Assembly (NCBI GenBank): GCA_027620075.1
Contig: JAQCEY010000003.1
Coordinates: forward strand, 124,001 to 188,000
Origin: Pseudomonadota bacterium
GTDB taxonomy: Bacteria; Pseudomonadota; Alphaproteobacteria; Rickettsiales; UBA6187
Length of the DNA stretch: 64,000 nucleotides
Direction of reading: 5' to 3'
The position numbers were made by a program, and so were the translations under genes. Below are positions 24,007 through 32,476 of the stretch, in pieces (position 1 is the first letter of the stretch; each line of letters starts with the position of its first letter). The notes under the pieces are model-generated. The model searched no databases and was not told the origin of the DNA. It saw only the letters and a list, made by a program, of their open reading frames with translations.

Positions 24007-25593
24007 ATGAAACAACCAAACTATCAGGAACAAAAAATGTCAGTAAAGATAAAACGTGCGTTAATCTCGGTATCGGATAAAGCAGGCTTAGATGAACTTG
24101 CTCAATTTTTGAAACAGCATGGCGTAGAGATTCTTTCTACCGGAGGTACGGCAAAAAAACTGCGTGATGCAGGGCTGAATGTAAAAGATGTTTCAGAGCA
24201 TACCGGCTTCCCTGAGATAATGGACGGACGTGTAAAAACCCTTCACCCTTCTATACATGGCGGTTTGCTTGCGGTTCTTGATAACAAAGAGCATGTAAAA
24301 GCCATGGAGGAAAACAACATAACCCCTATTGACCTTGTAATTGTTAATTTATACCCGTTTGAAGAAACCGTAGCACGTGGGGCGAGCTTTGAAGATGCTA
24401 TTGAGAACATAGATATAGGCGGACCTTCAATGGTGCGTTCCGCTGCTAAAAACCATGCTTTTACTACTATCATAACCGACCATAATGACTATGCCGAATT
24501 AATTAATGAGATGAAAACAAACGACGGTGCAACATCAGATGTCTTCCGTCAGAGGATGGCGGCAAAGGCTTTTGCACGTACTGCCGCATATGATGCGGCA
24601 ATCAGTACATGGTTTGCAAAGCAGCAAGGCGAACAATTCCCTCAAACATTTAATCTTACCGCATCTTTGAAACAACCTTTGCGTTATGGCGAGAATCCTC
24701 ATCAGGGAGCCGCTTTTTATTCATATAATGATGGAACCGGCATAGCTGCCACAACTCAAATTCAAGGCAAGGAACTTAGCTACAACAACATCAATGATGC
24801 TGATGCGGCTTTGCAGTTGGTATCTGAATTTGATGAACCTGCCGCAGTTATTATCAAACATGCCAACCCGTGCGGAGTAGCTATCGGCGATAATATATTA
24901 GACGCATATAAAAAAGCATTGGCTTGCGATCCTGTCAGTGCCTTTGGCGGAATACTGGCATTCAACCGTAAACTGGAGGCGGAGATAGCAGACAATATTG
25001 CTAAAATGTTCGTTGAGGCAATCATAGCTCCCGACATATCCGATGAGGCAAAAGAGATATTATCCGCTAAAAAGAATGTAAGGATTCTTATTACAGGCAA
25101 TAATAATAAGGTAAACAAATCTCTAACGGTAAAATCAGTTGTAGGCGGATTATTAGTTCAGGAAAGCGACTATGAACAAACTACAAAAGAAGACTTACAA
25201 GTTGTAACCGACAGAAAGCCGACTGATGACGAAATAAAAGAAATGCTGTTTGCGTTCAAAGTTTGTAAGCATGTTAAATCAAATGCAATAGTACTGGCAA
25301 GTAACAATGCCGGTATCGGCATAGGTGCAGGTCAGATGAGCCGTGTTGATTCTTCCAGAATTGCCGCCATAAAAGCAGGTGATTGCAAAGAAAACCCTAA
25401 TCGTGCAAAAGGCTCGGTTTTAGCGTCCGATGCCTTCTTCCCGTTCGCAGACGGAGTTGAACAGGCAGCAAAAGCAGGAGTTACCGCAATAATACAACCG
25501 GGAGGCTCAATACGTGACGATGAAGTTATCGCAGAAGCCAACAAACATAACATTGCCATGGTATTTACGGGTAAAAGGCACTTCAGGCATTAG
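24007..25593 (+). CDS. purH: Bifunctional AICAR formyltransferase/IMP cyclohydrolase
   Basis: PurH carries out the last two steps of IMP synthesis. The 528 residues are normal length. The N-terminal IMP cyclohydrolase (MGS fold) shows LISVSDKAGL, STGGTAKKLRD and GRVKTLHPSIHGGLL. The C-terminal transformylase shows RYGENPHQGAAFYS near 225, KHANPCGVAIGD near 286 with the catalytic Lys-His, and DAFFPFADGVE near the end. An AAAGG ribosome site six bases before the ATG at 24007 supports that start, giving an 11-residue N-terminal extension before the usual MSVKIKRALIS. Confidence 0.97.
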   Translation: MKQPNYQEQKMSVKIKRALISVSDKAGLDELAQFLKQHGVEILSTGGTAKKLRDAGLNVKDVSEHTGFPEIMDGRVKTLHPSIHGGLLAVLDNKEHVKAMEENNITPIDLVIVNLYPFEETVARGASFEDAIENIDIGGPSMVRSAAKNHAFTTIITDHNDYAELINEMKTNDGATSDVFRQRMAAKAFARTAAYDAAISTWFAKQQGEQFPQTFNLTASLKQPLRYGENPHQGAAFYSYNDGTGIAATTQIQGKELSYNNINDADAALQLVSEFDEPAAVIIKHANPCGVAIGDNILDAYKKALACDPVSAFGGILAFNRKLEAEIADNIAKMFVEAIIAPDISDEAKEILSAKKNVRILITGNNNKVNKSLTVKSVVGGLLVQESDYEQTTKEDLQVVTDRKPTDDEIKEMLFAFKVCKHVKSNAIVLASNNAGIGIGAGQMSRVDSSRIAAIKAGDCKENPNRAKGSVLASDAFFPFADGVEQAAKAGVTAIIQPGGSIRDDEVIAEANKHNIAMVFTGKRHFRH

Positions 25594-25618
25594 AAAACTA
25601 GTATAGTAAATTATTAGT

Positions 25619-26635
25619 CTAATGCTCGGCAGGGTCGCCGCCTTTTTTACGGTCGAAGAAATGCTGTGCCTTAATATGGCGTATAGTTCCTGTTTTAGAA
25701 CGCATAACCACCGAATGCGTTGAAGCACCGCCTTTGAATCGTTGAACGCCGTCAAGCATTGAACCGCCGGTAACTCCTGTGGCAGCGAACATAACATTGC
25801 CCTTTGCCATCTCTTCCATAGTATATTTTCTGCTAAGGTCGCTCACGCCCATGCGTTTTGCTCTTTCACGCTGTTCGGAATCACTGAATATCAGCCTTCC
25901 CTGCATCTGCCCGCCGACGCATCTAAGAGCCGCAGCGGCAAGCACTCCCTCAGGCGCACCGCCTATTCCCATATACATATCAATCTGCGTGTCGTTAGTT
26001 GCGGTTGCTATAACACCTGCAACATCACCATCACCTATTAAGCGAACTCTGGCTCCTACTTCCCTTGTTTTAGCGATTATCTCCTCATGACGCTCACGGT
26101 CGAGTATGCATACTATCAAATCGGATATCTCGCATTTTTTAGCTTTTGCCAGACTTTTCAAATTGGATTCAACTGAATTATCCAAATCAACAACATGTTT
26201 GGGCAATCCGCTACCTACGGCTATCTTATCCATATATACGTCAGGTGCGTGCAAAAAGCCGTTTTTCTCCGCCATTGCGATAACTGCTAATGAGTTAGGA
26301 CCTCCCGTAGCACAGATGGTAGTCCCCTCTAACGGGTCAAGTGCAATGTCGATTTCAGGCCCCTGACCGCTTCCGACTTTTTCGCCTATATATAGCATAG
26401 GGGCTTTATCACGCTCGCCCTCACCGATAACGACCGTACCGTCTATCGAAAGAGTATTAAGCGCTCTACGCATAGCATTAACCGCTGCCTGATCTGCGGC
26501 TTTTTCATCACCCAAGCCCATCCACTTATAAGAAGCAAGAGCGGCAGCTTCGGTAACACGCACCGCCTCCATGGCAAAATTACGGTCTAATGTCAGATCG
26601 TTATCATTTTCTTCTCTTCGCATTATGCTCACCAT
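25619..26635 (-). CDS. glpX: Fructose-1,6-bisphosphatase class II
   Basis: GlpX removes phosphate from fructose-1,6-bisphosphate in gluconeogenesis. The 338-residue protein shows the Li+-sensitive phosphatase metal sites: VVIGEGERDKAPML near 68, the catalytic DPLEGTT near 98 and GGAPEGVLAAAAL near 226. Length is typical. It follows hom on the minus strand with 23 bp between, an arrangement (hom-glpX) common in Alphaproteobacteria, so they are probably co-transcribed. Confidence 0.95.
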   Translation of the reverse strand: MVSIMRREENDNDLTLDRNFAMEAVRVTEAAALASYKWMGLGDEKAADQAAVNAMRRALNTLSIDGTVVIGEGERDKAPMLYIGEKVGSGQGPEIDIALDPLEGTTICATGGPNSLAVIAMAEKNGFLHAPDVYMDKIAVGSGLPKHVVDLDNSVESNLKSLAKAKKCEISDLIVCILDRERHEEIIAKTREVGARVRLIGDGDVAGVIATATNDTQIDMYMGIGGAPEGVLAAAALRCVGGQMQGRLIFSDSEQRERAKRMGVSDLSRKYTMEEMAKGNVMFAATGVTGGSMLDGVQRFKGGASTHSVVMRSKTGTIRHIKAQHFFDRKKGGDPAEH

Positions 26636-26658
26636 TTTTGTTCCTTTTTATTTATCGT

Positions 26659-27948
26659 TTACCCTTCTATACGTATAACGTTGGGTTTTTTAATTACACT
26701 ATCCTGTTTTTCTATTTTTTCTACTGCTTTTATAATCGCCTTTTCGGAAGTCTTATGCGTAACGACAATTATATGTGCATGTTCGCCTTCTTTTGCCGAT
26801 TTTTGCAAAATAGAATCTACCGATATCATTTCATCACGCAACACATCGGACACAGAAGCCAGAACACCCGACCTATCCTCGGCGGTAACCCTTATATAAT
26901 ATCTGCCGACATGTTCTAAAATACCTACAAATTCAGATTTGGCAAGCTTTTCAAACGGTGCATTAAACATATATGACGCTCTGCCCGATGCTATGTCGGC
27001 TATATCTGCCACCACTGCCGATGCAGTAGCTCCCTGACCCGCCCCCGGTCCTTGTAAAACAATTTTCCCTACAGCGTCACCTTCAATGAACACTGCATTA
27101 TCAACACCTTCAACACTTGCTACCGGATAATTCTTCAAAACAAGACAAGGACACACCTTCTGACTAATGCCCTTATCGCTTTTAGAGCATATTCCCAGTA
27201 ATTTTATCCTATAGCCCAGTTCTTTAGCATATTTTACATCAATTAGCGATACTTTCTCAATCCCTTCTATGTGAACATTATCGAAATCAACAGGAACTCC
27301 AAATGCCAGCGATGTAAGTATTGCCAGCTTATGAGCGGCATCTATACCGCCTACATCAAAGCTTGGGTCTGCCTCTGCGTATCCTAGTTCCTGAGCTTCT
27401 TTTAATATAACGTCAAAATCACGACCGGTATCTTTCATTGCAGTAAGCATGTAATTACACGTACCGTTTAAAATGCCCGATATTTTAGTTATCTCGTTCC
27501 CTGCAAGTCCTTCTTTTAAAGTTTTTATAACCGGTATGCCGCCTGCAACGGCAGCTTCAAACGCTACATAAACATTATTTTCCTCTGCGAGTAATGCTAT
27601 CTCGTTTCCACGTTTTGCAATTAAAGCCTTGTTAGCGGTTACGAAGTTTTTGCCGTTTTTAATTGCTTTGATACACAAGTCATAGGCTACGCCCTCATCG
27701 CCGCCTATAAGCTCAACAACGGTATCTACATTTTCATCATCTGCGATATCACTTGCGTTATCATACCATTTTATACCGTCAAGATTTATCCCTCTATCTT
27801 TTTGGCTGCGGGCAGAAATCGCAACTATATTTATTTTTTTACCCGTACGTTGCTCCAATAACTCAGACCGGTTTTGCAATATCTTTACAACACCTACACC
27901 GACGGTGCCCAGACCTGCTATACCGACGTTCAAACTTATCTCAGACAT
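26659..27948 (-). CDS. hom: Homoserine dehydrogenase
   Basis: Hom reduces aspartate semialdehyde to homoserine on the path to threonine and methionine. The 429 residues show the N-terminal NAD(P) fold GIAGLGTVGVGVVKIL, the catalytic domain with GILNGTCNYMLT near 160 and QELGYAEADPSFDVGGIDAAHKL near 185, and a C-terminal ACT domain (about 350-425, RYYIRVTAEDRSGVLASV) that in this family binds the feedback inhibitor threonine. It is monofunctional, with no aspartokinase part. The long gap upstream (28.0-28.5 kb) should hold its promoter. Confidence 0.96.
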   Translation of the reverse strand: MSEISLNVGIAGLGTVGVGVVKILQNRSELLEQRTGKKINIVAISARSQKDRGINLDGIKWYDNASDIADDENVDTVVELIGGDEGVAYDLCIKAIKNGKNFVTANKALIAKRGNEIALLAEENNVYVAFEAAVAGGIPVIKTLKEGLAGNEITKISGILNGTCNYMLTAMKDTGRDFDVILKEAQELGYAEADPSFDVGGIDAAHKLAILTSLAFGVPVDFDNVHIEGIEKVSLIDVKYAKELGYRIKLLGICSKSDKGISQKVCPCLVLKNYPVASVEGVDNAVFIEGDAVGKIVLQGPGAGQGATASAVVADIADIASGRASYMFNAPFEKLAKSEFVGILEHVGRYYIRVTAEDRSGVLASVSDVLRDEMISVDSILQKSAKEGEHAHIIVVTHKTSEKAIIKAVEKIEKQDSVIKKPNVIRIEG

Positions 27949-28107
27949 ACCGATTGCCTTTCTTATTTTTTAGTAATTTTAAAACAAGGCAAGAATATAG
28001 GGAATTTTTTGCCGGTTGTCACTATCGTAATTATTAAGATTAACAAGACTATTTATCAAAACGTCCGAAATATGTTTGAATATGCTCGGTTTTAGAAATA
28101 TTCATTT

Positions 28108-28190
28108 ATTAACCCGAATATCGTTTTAGAGATTATAAGGGGATCTTATATAGTTACAAGAAGATTCCCGACGTTACATCGGGAATGATA
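28108..28190. repeat. Paired inverted hairpin repeat, GTCAT/ATCTC family (copy D)
   Basis: The 567-bp gap between hom and cpaC contains two facing hairpins. The left one reads AACCCGAAT...GATTATAAGGGGATCTT, the right one (minus strand) TCATTCCCGAT...GTCGGGAATCTTC. This is the arrangement also seen at 30.3 and 53.9 kb, but no flanking terminal inverted repeats are recognisable here. Nothing gene-like was seen in the rest of the gap apart from the promoter at 28411. Confidence 0.65.
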
Positions 28191-28410
28191 TTAATATAAT
28201 AAAATTATCAATGTACTTCCCGATAATGTTGTAAATCCTTTATCGCAAAGGGCTATAATAGACGAACGGCTATAAAGAACATACTCGCACTTTAGCTTTT
28301 ATTAATGTCGGTCAGCATGTTTTTTACGGGTAGTTTATATTGCCGCTCTGAATGTTTTGATTGTAAATCAATATGTAAAATTAAATTGTGGATAATTAAA
28401 TTTTATTGAC

Positions 28411-28440
28411 TTGACCTAACCTTCCTATATGAACTATAAA
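28411..28440 (+). promoter_or_regulatory. Possible sigma-70 type promoter for cpaC-cpaD
   Basis: TTGACC (28411-28416), an 18-base spacer, then TATAAA (28435-28440). It lies about 75 bases before the cpaC ATG. Confidence 0.45.
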
Positions 28441-28515
28441 TTATATTAATACAGTGCATTTTCTACGTGCAGCTTCATTTTTTGAAGCTTTTTAAAAGTA
28501 TTTTAGGTGGTTTTA

Positions 28516-29751
28516 ATGTTTTCTATCAGAAGTTTATTGTTAAAAGTCGGTTTTTACTTCTTTATGCTACTTTCATTTACAAACATTGCCGTTGCAGGTG
28601 ATGTTATAAACCTTACTATAGGTAAGAACGGGGCGGAAATAATAGATTTGCCGAGTGCAATGAGCCATGTACTGATAGCCGACAGGGAGGTTGCCGGAGT
28701 AGTTAAACATGCACCGAAAAAGGTTTCCGTAATAGGGCATGGGCTGGGACATACGAATATAAGATTTATGAACGGTAACCGTATCGTAAGGCAGGTGAAT
28801 GTAACGGTTACTCAAGACCTGCTTTCTATAAAGCGTACGTTAAGCAACCTTTTCCCCGAGCAAAAAGTAGGGGTTGCCACGGTTAACGGCAGTGTTGCGT
28901 TAAAAGGAACCGTAAGTGATGCTCAGACTGCCGCACAAATAGTTAATGTAGTTAGAGAATATGTAGGTGATGAAAATAATGTCTTGAACCTTATGGGGTT
29001 AAGAAGCGGACAGCAGGTGATGCTTAGAGTAAGGGTAGGCGAAATTCGCCGTGATGTTTTGAAGAAGCTAGGGCTTGGCTTGCATGGTGTTATAACTTCA
29101 GGTTCCGCCGTACTTGGTGCTTTGGAAAGGGAAGGGGTGTTCAAAGTCCTTGCCGAGCCTACTTTGATAGCTATATCGGGTGAGACTGCCGATTTTCTGG
29201 CAGGCGGTGAAATACCCGTTCCTGTGATTCAGGCAGGTAATGTTATGTCGGTTGACTATAAGCCTGTGGGTGTAAGCGTGCAATTCACTCCGGTAGTGTT
29301 GTCTGAAAACCGTATAAGGCTTAGTGTCGCATCTGAGGTTTCTGAAGTTGATGCGAAAGTTGTAAGTGTAAACTCAATCTCCGTGCCTTCCATTTCAACA
29401 AGAAGGGCTAATACGACCGTTGAAATGGCATCGGGTGAGAGTTTTATGATAGCAGGGCTTATTGAGGACAGCAGTAAATCACATATACATAAGGTTCCGG
29501 GAGTGGGCGACCTTCCTATATTAAGTACATTATTCAGGAGTGTTGATTTTCAGCGCAATGAAACGGAACTGGTAATTGCGGTTACACCTTATCTTACAGA
29601 CCCTGTAAGCGGTAATGATATTCGTCTTCCGACCGATAATTTTATACATAGGTCTAATATGGAAACGTTTTTCTTAGGCAGTATAGGTGTTCCGAAAAAT
29701 ACAGGGCGGAATGTAGGGCTGGAAGGCGGAGTCGGATATTTAATTGATTAG
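28516..29751 (+). CDS. cpaC: Tad/Flp pilus secretin, CpaC/RcpA family
   Basis: CpaC forms the outer-membrane ring for Flp-type pili. The 411-residue protein has a signal peptide (cleavage near VAGD), then an N-terminal pilus-formation domain (IDLPSAMSHVLIADREVAGV) and a BON-like segment (VGVATVNGSVALKGTVSDAQ). The secretin core follows, including EPTLIAISGETADFLAGGEIPVPV, the strand-rich VGVSVQFTPVVL and the final VPGVGDLPILSTLFRS signature. The start is the ATG at 28516 with AGGTGG upstream, rather than the GTG three codons earlier. Only cpaD follows; the rest of a Tad locus (cpaA, B, E, F, tadBC, pilin) is not here. Confidence 0.9.
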   Translation: MFSIRSLLLKVGFYFFMLLSFTNIAVAGDVINLTIGKNGAEIIDLPSAMSHVLIADREVAGVVKHAPKKVSVIGHGLGHTNIRFMNGNRIVRQVNVTVTQDLLSIKRTLSNLFPEQKVGVATVNGSVALKGTVSDAQTAAQIVNVVREYVGDENNVLNLMGLRSGQQVMLRVRVGEIRRDVLKKLGLGLHGVITSGSAVLGALEREGVFKVLAEPTLIAISGETADFLAGGEIPVPVIQAGNVMSVDYKPVGVSVQFTPVVLSENRIRLSVASEVSEVDAKVVSVNSISVPSISTRRANTTVEMASGESFMIAGLIEDSSKSHIHKVPGVGDLPILSTLFRSVDFQRNETELVIAVTPYLTDPVSGNDIRLPTDNFIHRSNMETFFLGSIGVPKNTGRNVGLEGGVGYLID

Positions 29752-29758
29752 GGGTTAT

Positions 29759-30241
29759 ATGCGTTTATTTTTGTTGCTATCTTGTGTTTTATTTGTTTCA
29801 TCTTGTGTTCGTCCTAGTGAACATACGGTCCAGGTTAAACCTGAAACGCTGTTAACAAGTAATATTGAGGACGTGACGTTCGCTATTACCGGTAGGGATT
29901 CTTTGGATTCAATGTTTGAGTGGGTGTTAGATGATAGACCGAGTGAAGCCGTGTTATATTGTGTAGGCGGTGATTCCCTATGTGTCGGTGCGGAAAAGAT
30001 ATTAAGCAACTTCTCGGTTCCGTACAGTATGAAAGTAACTAATAACAGGGAAAGTGCGGTATCTTTGAAATATAGCAGGCTGCTTACAAAGCAATGTCAA
30101 AGAGGAATCGGTTGTGCCATGTCGGCAAATTTCATAGGTGCTATAACTAACCGGTCAGACTTTACTAATCCCGCCCTTTCTGATTTTCAGGACGCACAAA
30201 AAGCCGTAGAGAACTATAATAATTATTATTATACAAGGTAA
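29759..30241 (+). CDS. cpaD: CpaD-like pilus lipoprotein
   Basis: This 160-residue precursor has a lipoprotein signal ending LFVSSC, so it should be lipid-anchored. The C-terminal part, QCQRGIGCAMSANFIGAI followed by an N-x-x-D-F-x-NP segment, resembles the conserved GCaxxxNxxAM...NPxDL region of CpaD, the Tad-pilus lipoprotein that works with the CpaC secretin. It is shorter than usual CpaD (about 200 or more). The start at 29759 has AGGGG upstream and lies 7 bp after the cpaC stop. Position next to cpaC is the main support. A short hairpin follows (CCGAAT/ATTCGG at about 30244-30265). Confidence 0.7.
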   Translation: MRLFLLLSCVLFVSSCVRPSEHTVQVKPETLLTSNIEDVTFAITGRDSLDSMFEWVLDDRPSEAVLYCVGGDSLCVGAEKILSNFSVPYSMKVTNNRESAVSLKYSRLLTKQCQRGIGCAMSANFIGAITNRSDFTNPALSDFQDAQKAVENYNNYYYTR

Positions 30242-30275
30242 TCCGAATCCGTATTTTTTATTCGGGAGTGTGATA

Positions 30276-30421
30276 TATAGTGAATTCTAAATTCATTTAC
30301 GTCATCGCCCGAGTTTTATTTAGAAAACTATAGGGCGATCTCGGTTAGATTACCCTATAATTGCCTTTGGCAATTCGGGTAATGATGTTTTTTATGAGAA
30401 ATGAATTTAGAATTCACTATA
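30276..30421. mobile_element. 146-bp MITE-like element with perfect 23-bp terminal inverted repeats (copy A)
   Basis: Left end 30276-30298 (starts TATAGTGAATTC) and right end 30399-30421 are perfect inverted repeats of 23 bp. Inside are two facing hairpins of the GTCAT...ATCTC family: CATCGCCCGAG...CTATAGGGCGATCTC and, on the other strand, CATTACCCGAATT...AATTATAGGGTAATCT. There is no coding capacity. The ends lie at TA dinucleotides, as IS630/Tc1-type elements use. It sits between cpaD and convergent proC. Confidence 0.75.
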
Positions 30422-30448
30422 GTTCAGTATGACAAGTCAGAGTATTTT

Positions 30449-31252
30449 TCATTCAGCCAATTCTTTTGAGCGACGAGTAGCCGCAGAGACGGTATTTTGA
30501 ATGAGTTTTTGTAGTGAGCCGTCTTTAGAAAGTGCGTCAATACCGGCTTGCGTAGTTCCGTTAGGGCTGATTACCTGTTCTTTTAACTGTGTAACGCTAT
30601 TATCGGAATTATTTGCCATTACGGCACTGCCTAAAACCGTGCTTATTGCAAGTTCGGTGGCGGTGTCTTGTGGTAATCCTTCTTTTATTCCGGCTTCTAT
30701 CAGGCATTCTATAAAATGAAATACATAAGCAGGCCCGCTTCCGGCAAGACCTGTGGCAGCGTTCATTTGTGATTCGTTATCAAGCCATATAGCCATGCCC
30801 ACCGATTCGAACAAGCTAGTTGTAATAGATTTTTGAGTTTCGTTTACAATATCGTTGGCACATATGGTAGTAGCACCGAGTTTTATAAGTGAAGGCAGAT
30901 TAGGCATTGCTCTTACTATGGGAGTTTGTTTACCTAATTTATCTTCGAAAAACTTTATTGTCTTACCCGCCGCAACGGATATGAACAAAGTGTTGCCGTC
31001 GGTATATTTTTTATATTCTTCTAAAACATTGCCGATAATCTGAGGTTTTACGGCTAATAAAATTATTTCAGGCTTAAAATCATCAGGTATTTGTGAAGCT
31101 GAATTTACAAGATTTACACCGAAATCTGAACCTTTACCGCTTGGTGAAATTATAAGAGCCTGCGATTTGGATTCCAGATTAGGAAGTAGTCCGCCAAATA
31201 AAGCACTTCCCATTTTTCCGCAGCCTACAAGTATTATATTCTGACTTATCAT
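30449..31252 (-). CDS. proC: Pyrroline-5-carboxylate reductase
   Basis: ProC makes proline by reducing pyrroline-5-carboxylate with NAD(P)H. The 267 residues show the Rossmann start ILVGCGKMGSAL, the conserved VKPQ (near 68), VRAMPNLPSLIKLGAT near 115 and the signature AGSGPAYVFHFIE near 170, ending with a helical dimer domain containing SPNGTTQAGI. Length is standard. The start overlaps the upstream ubiK gene by 4 bp. Confidence 0.96.
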   Translation of the reverse strand: MISQNIILVGCGKMGSALFGGLLPNLESKSQALIISPSGKGSDFGVNLVNSASQIPDDFKPEIILLAVKPQIIGNVLEEYKKYTDGNTLFISVAAGKTIKFFEDKLGKQTPIVRAMPNLPSLIKLGATTICANDIVNETQKSITTSLFESVGMAIWLDNESQMNAATGLAGSGPAYVFHFIECLIEAGIKEGLPQDTATELAISTVLGSAVMANNSDNSVTQLKEQVISPNGTTQAGIDALSKDGSLQKLIQNTVSAATRRSKELAE

Positions 31253-31515
31253 TTGTTTTCTTTTAGTTTTTTTTCAAGAGCGGTAATTTTTTTTGAGAGT
31301 TTCTCTTGCTCAAGGCGAGCCTTTTGAGCCATTTGCCTTACTACTTCAAATTCTTCACGGCTAACAAGGTCGTGTTTTTTAAGTAGCTCGTCTACCTTTT
31401 CATGAACAGCATGGTCAAATTGTGACTTCATGTCGGCAAATGAGTTGAACGCCGTATCCATTGCGGAGCCTGCAAGTTTTGTAAAATCTTCAAAAAATTT
31501 GTTTTCTTTGTTCAT
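31249..31515 (-). CDS. ubiK: UbiK/BMFP family accessory factor
   Basis: This 88-residue protein is highly charged and ends in a coiled coil (about residues 55-86, heptads with Leu). The N-terminal part (FFEDFTKLAGSAMDTAF) is amphipathic. This layout is that of the BMFP/YqiC (UbiK) family, which helps ubiquinone-synthesis hydroxylases at the membrane and was first described as membrane-fusogenic. Translation of proC is coupled through an ATGA overlap. Confidence 0.82.
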   Translation of the reverse strand: MNKENKFFEDFTKLAGSAMDTAFNSFADMKSQFDHAVHEKVDELLKKHDLVSREEFEVVRQMAQKARLEQEKLSKKITALEKKLKENK

Positions 31516-31589
31516 TTCCTTTATTACTCTTTATAGTTATGAGTTTTCAGCTTATATAAACATAAAAAACAATCTTAATAAATAATAAA

Positions 31590-32384
31590 GTGATAGAATA
31601 TCCACATATCGATCCGGTTATAATAGAAATAGGCTCACTTGCTATAAGGTGGTACTCCGTTGCATATGTGGTAGGAATCGTTATCGGTGCTTTATATGCC
31701 GACAGGCTTAACAAAAAACCGCCTGTGCAACAGAATCTTAAAGTATTCGATGATTTTATGGTATGGGCAATTATCGGTATAATTCTGGGCGGTCGTTTCG
31801 GGTATGTGCTTTTCTATAATTTTGAATATTATATTTCGCATATCGAAGAAGCTCTTAAAATATGGGCGGGGGGAATGTCGTTCCACGGAGGCTTTTTAGG
31901 TGTGGTTATCGCCACAATAATATTTTGTAGGAAGAATAAAGTTAATGTATGGGTGCTGTTTGACCTGCTTGCCTGTGCCGCACCTATAGGATTGTTCTTC
32001 GGAAGGATAGCAAATTTTATAAACGGGGAGCTATATGGGCGTGTGACCGATGCTCCGTGGGCTATGGTGTTCCCGACAGGCGGCAATCAGCCAAGGCACC
32101 CAAGCCAGCTTTATGAGGCATTCTTAGAAGGATTGCTATTGTTCATTATACTGTTTGTTATAGCAAACTACACAAAGTTAAAGCAATTTCCCGGAGTGCT
32201 GGCAGGAATATTTGTAGCAGGATACGCGGCTGCAAGGATAATAGTTGAGAATTATCGTGAGCCTGATGAGCATATAGGATTTTTATTCATGCAGATAACC
32301 ACGGGACAGGCATTATCATTCCCTATGATGATTACGGGAATTATAATCATATTTTTTGCTATGAGGAAAAGGCGGGAGAAATAG
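31590..32384 (+). CDS. lgt: Prolipoprotein diacylglyceryl transferase
   Basis: Lgt attaches diacylglycerol from phosphatidylglycerol to the lipobox Cys of prelipoproteins. The 264-residue protein has about seven spans and the family signatures: IRWYSVAYVVGIV, GGRFGYVLFYN, MSFHGGFLG near 98, and the Lgt motif GRIANFINGELYGR near 140. HPSQLYEA follows near 173. It starts with GTG at 31590. The lgt-midA order is common in Alphaproteobacteria. Substrates in this window include the CpaD-like lipoprotein. Confidence 0.96.
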   Translation: MIEYPHIDPVIIEIGSLAIRWYSVAYVVGIVIGALYADRLNKKPPVQQNLKVFDDFMVWAIIGIILGGRFGYVLFYNFEYYISHIEEALKIWAGGMSFHGGFLGVVIATIIFCRKNKVNVWVLFDLLACAAPIGLFFGRIANFINGELYGRVTDAPWAMVFPTGGNQPRHPSQLYEAFLEGLLLFIILFVIANYTKLKQFPGVLAGIFVAGYAAARIIVENYREPDEHIGFLFMQITTGQALSFPMMITGIIIIFFAMRKRREK

Positions 32385-32476
32385 GTGGTTCGATAAATAT
32401 AGTTTTTGTTATGGGCGAAATTGTTTCAGTATGACATAGTATATTTGCATATGTATCGAAAAATTAAAAAAAACAG

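Noticed and set aside
30276..30421. CRISPR or rho-independent terminator as explanation of the palindrome
   Set aside because: There are no regularly spaced direct repeats, and the arms are far too long and lack a T run; terminal inverted repeats explain it better.
32381..32405. tRNA T-arm (GGTTCGATAAAT) after lgt
   Set aside because: No cloverleaf can be formed around it; the same bases recur as part of the dispersed GTTCGATAAATAT motif.
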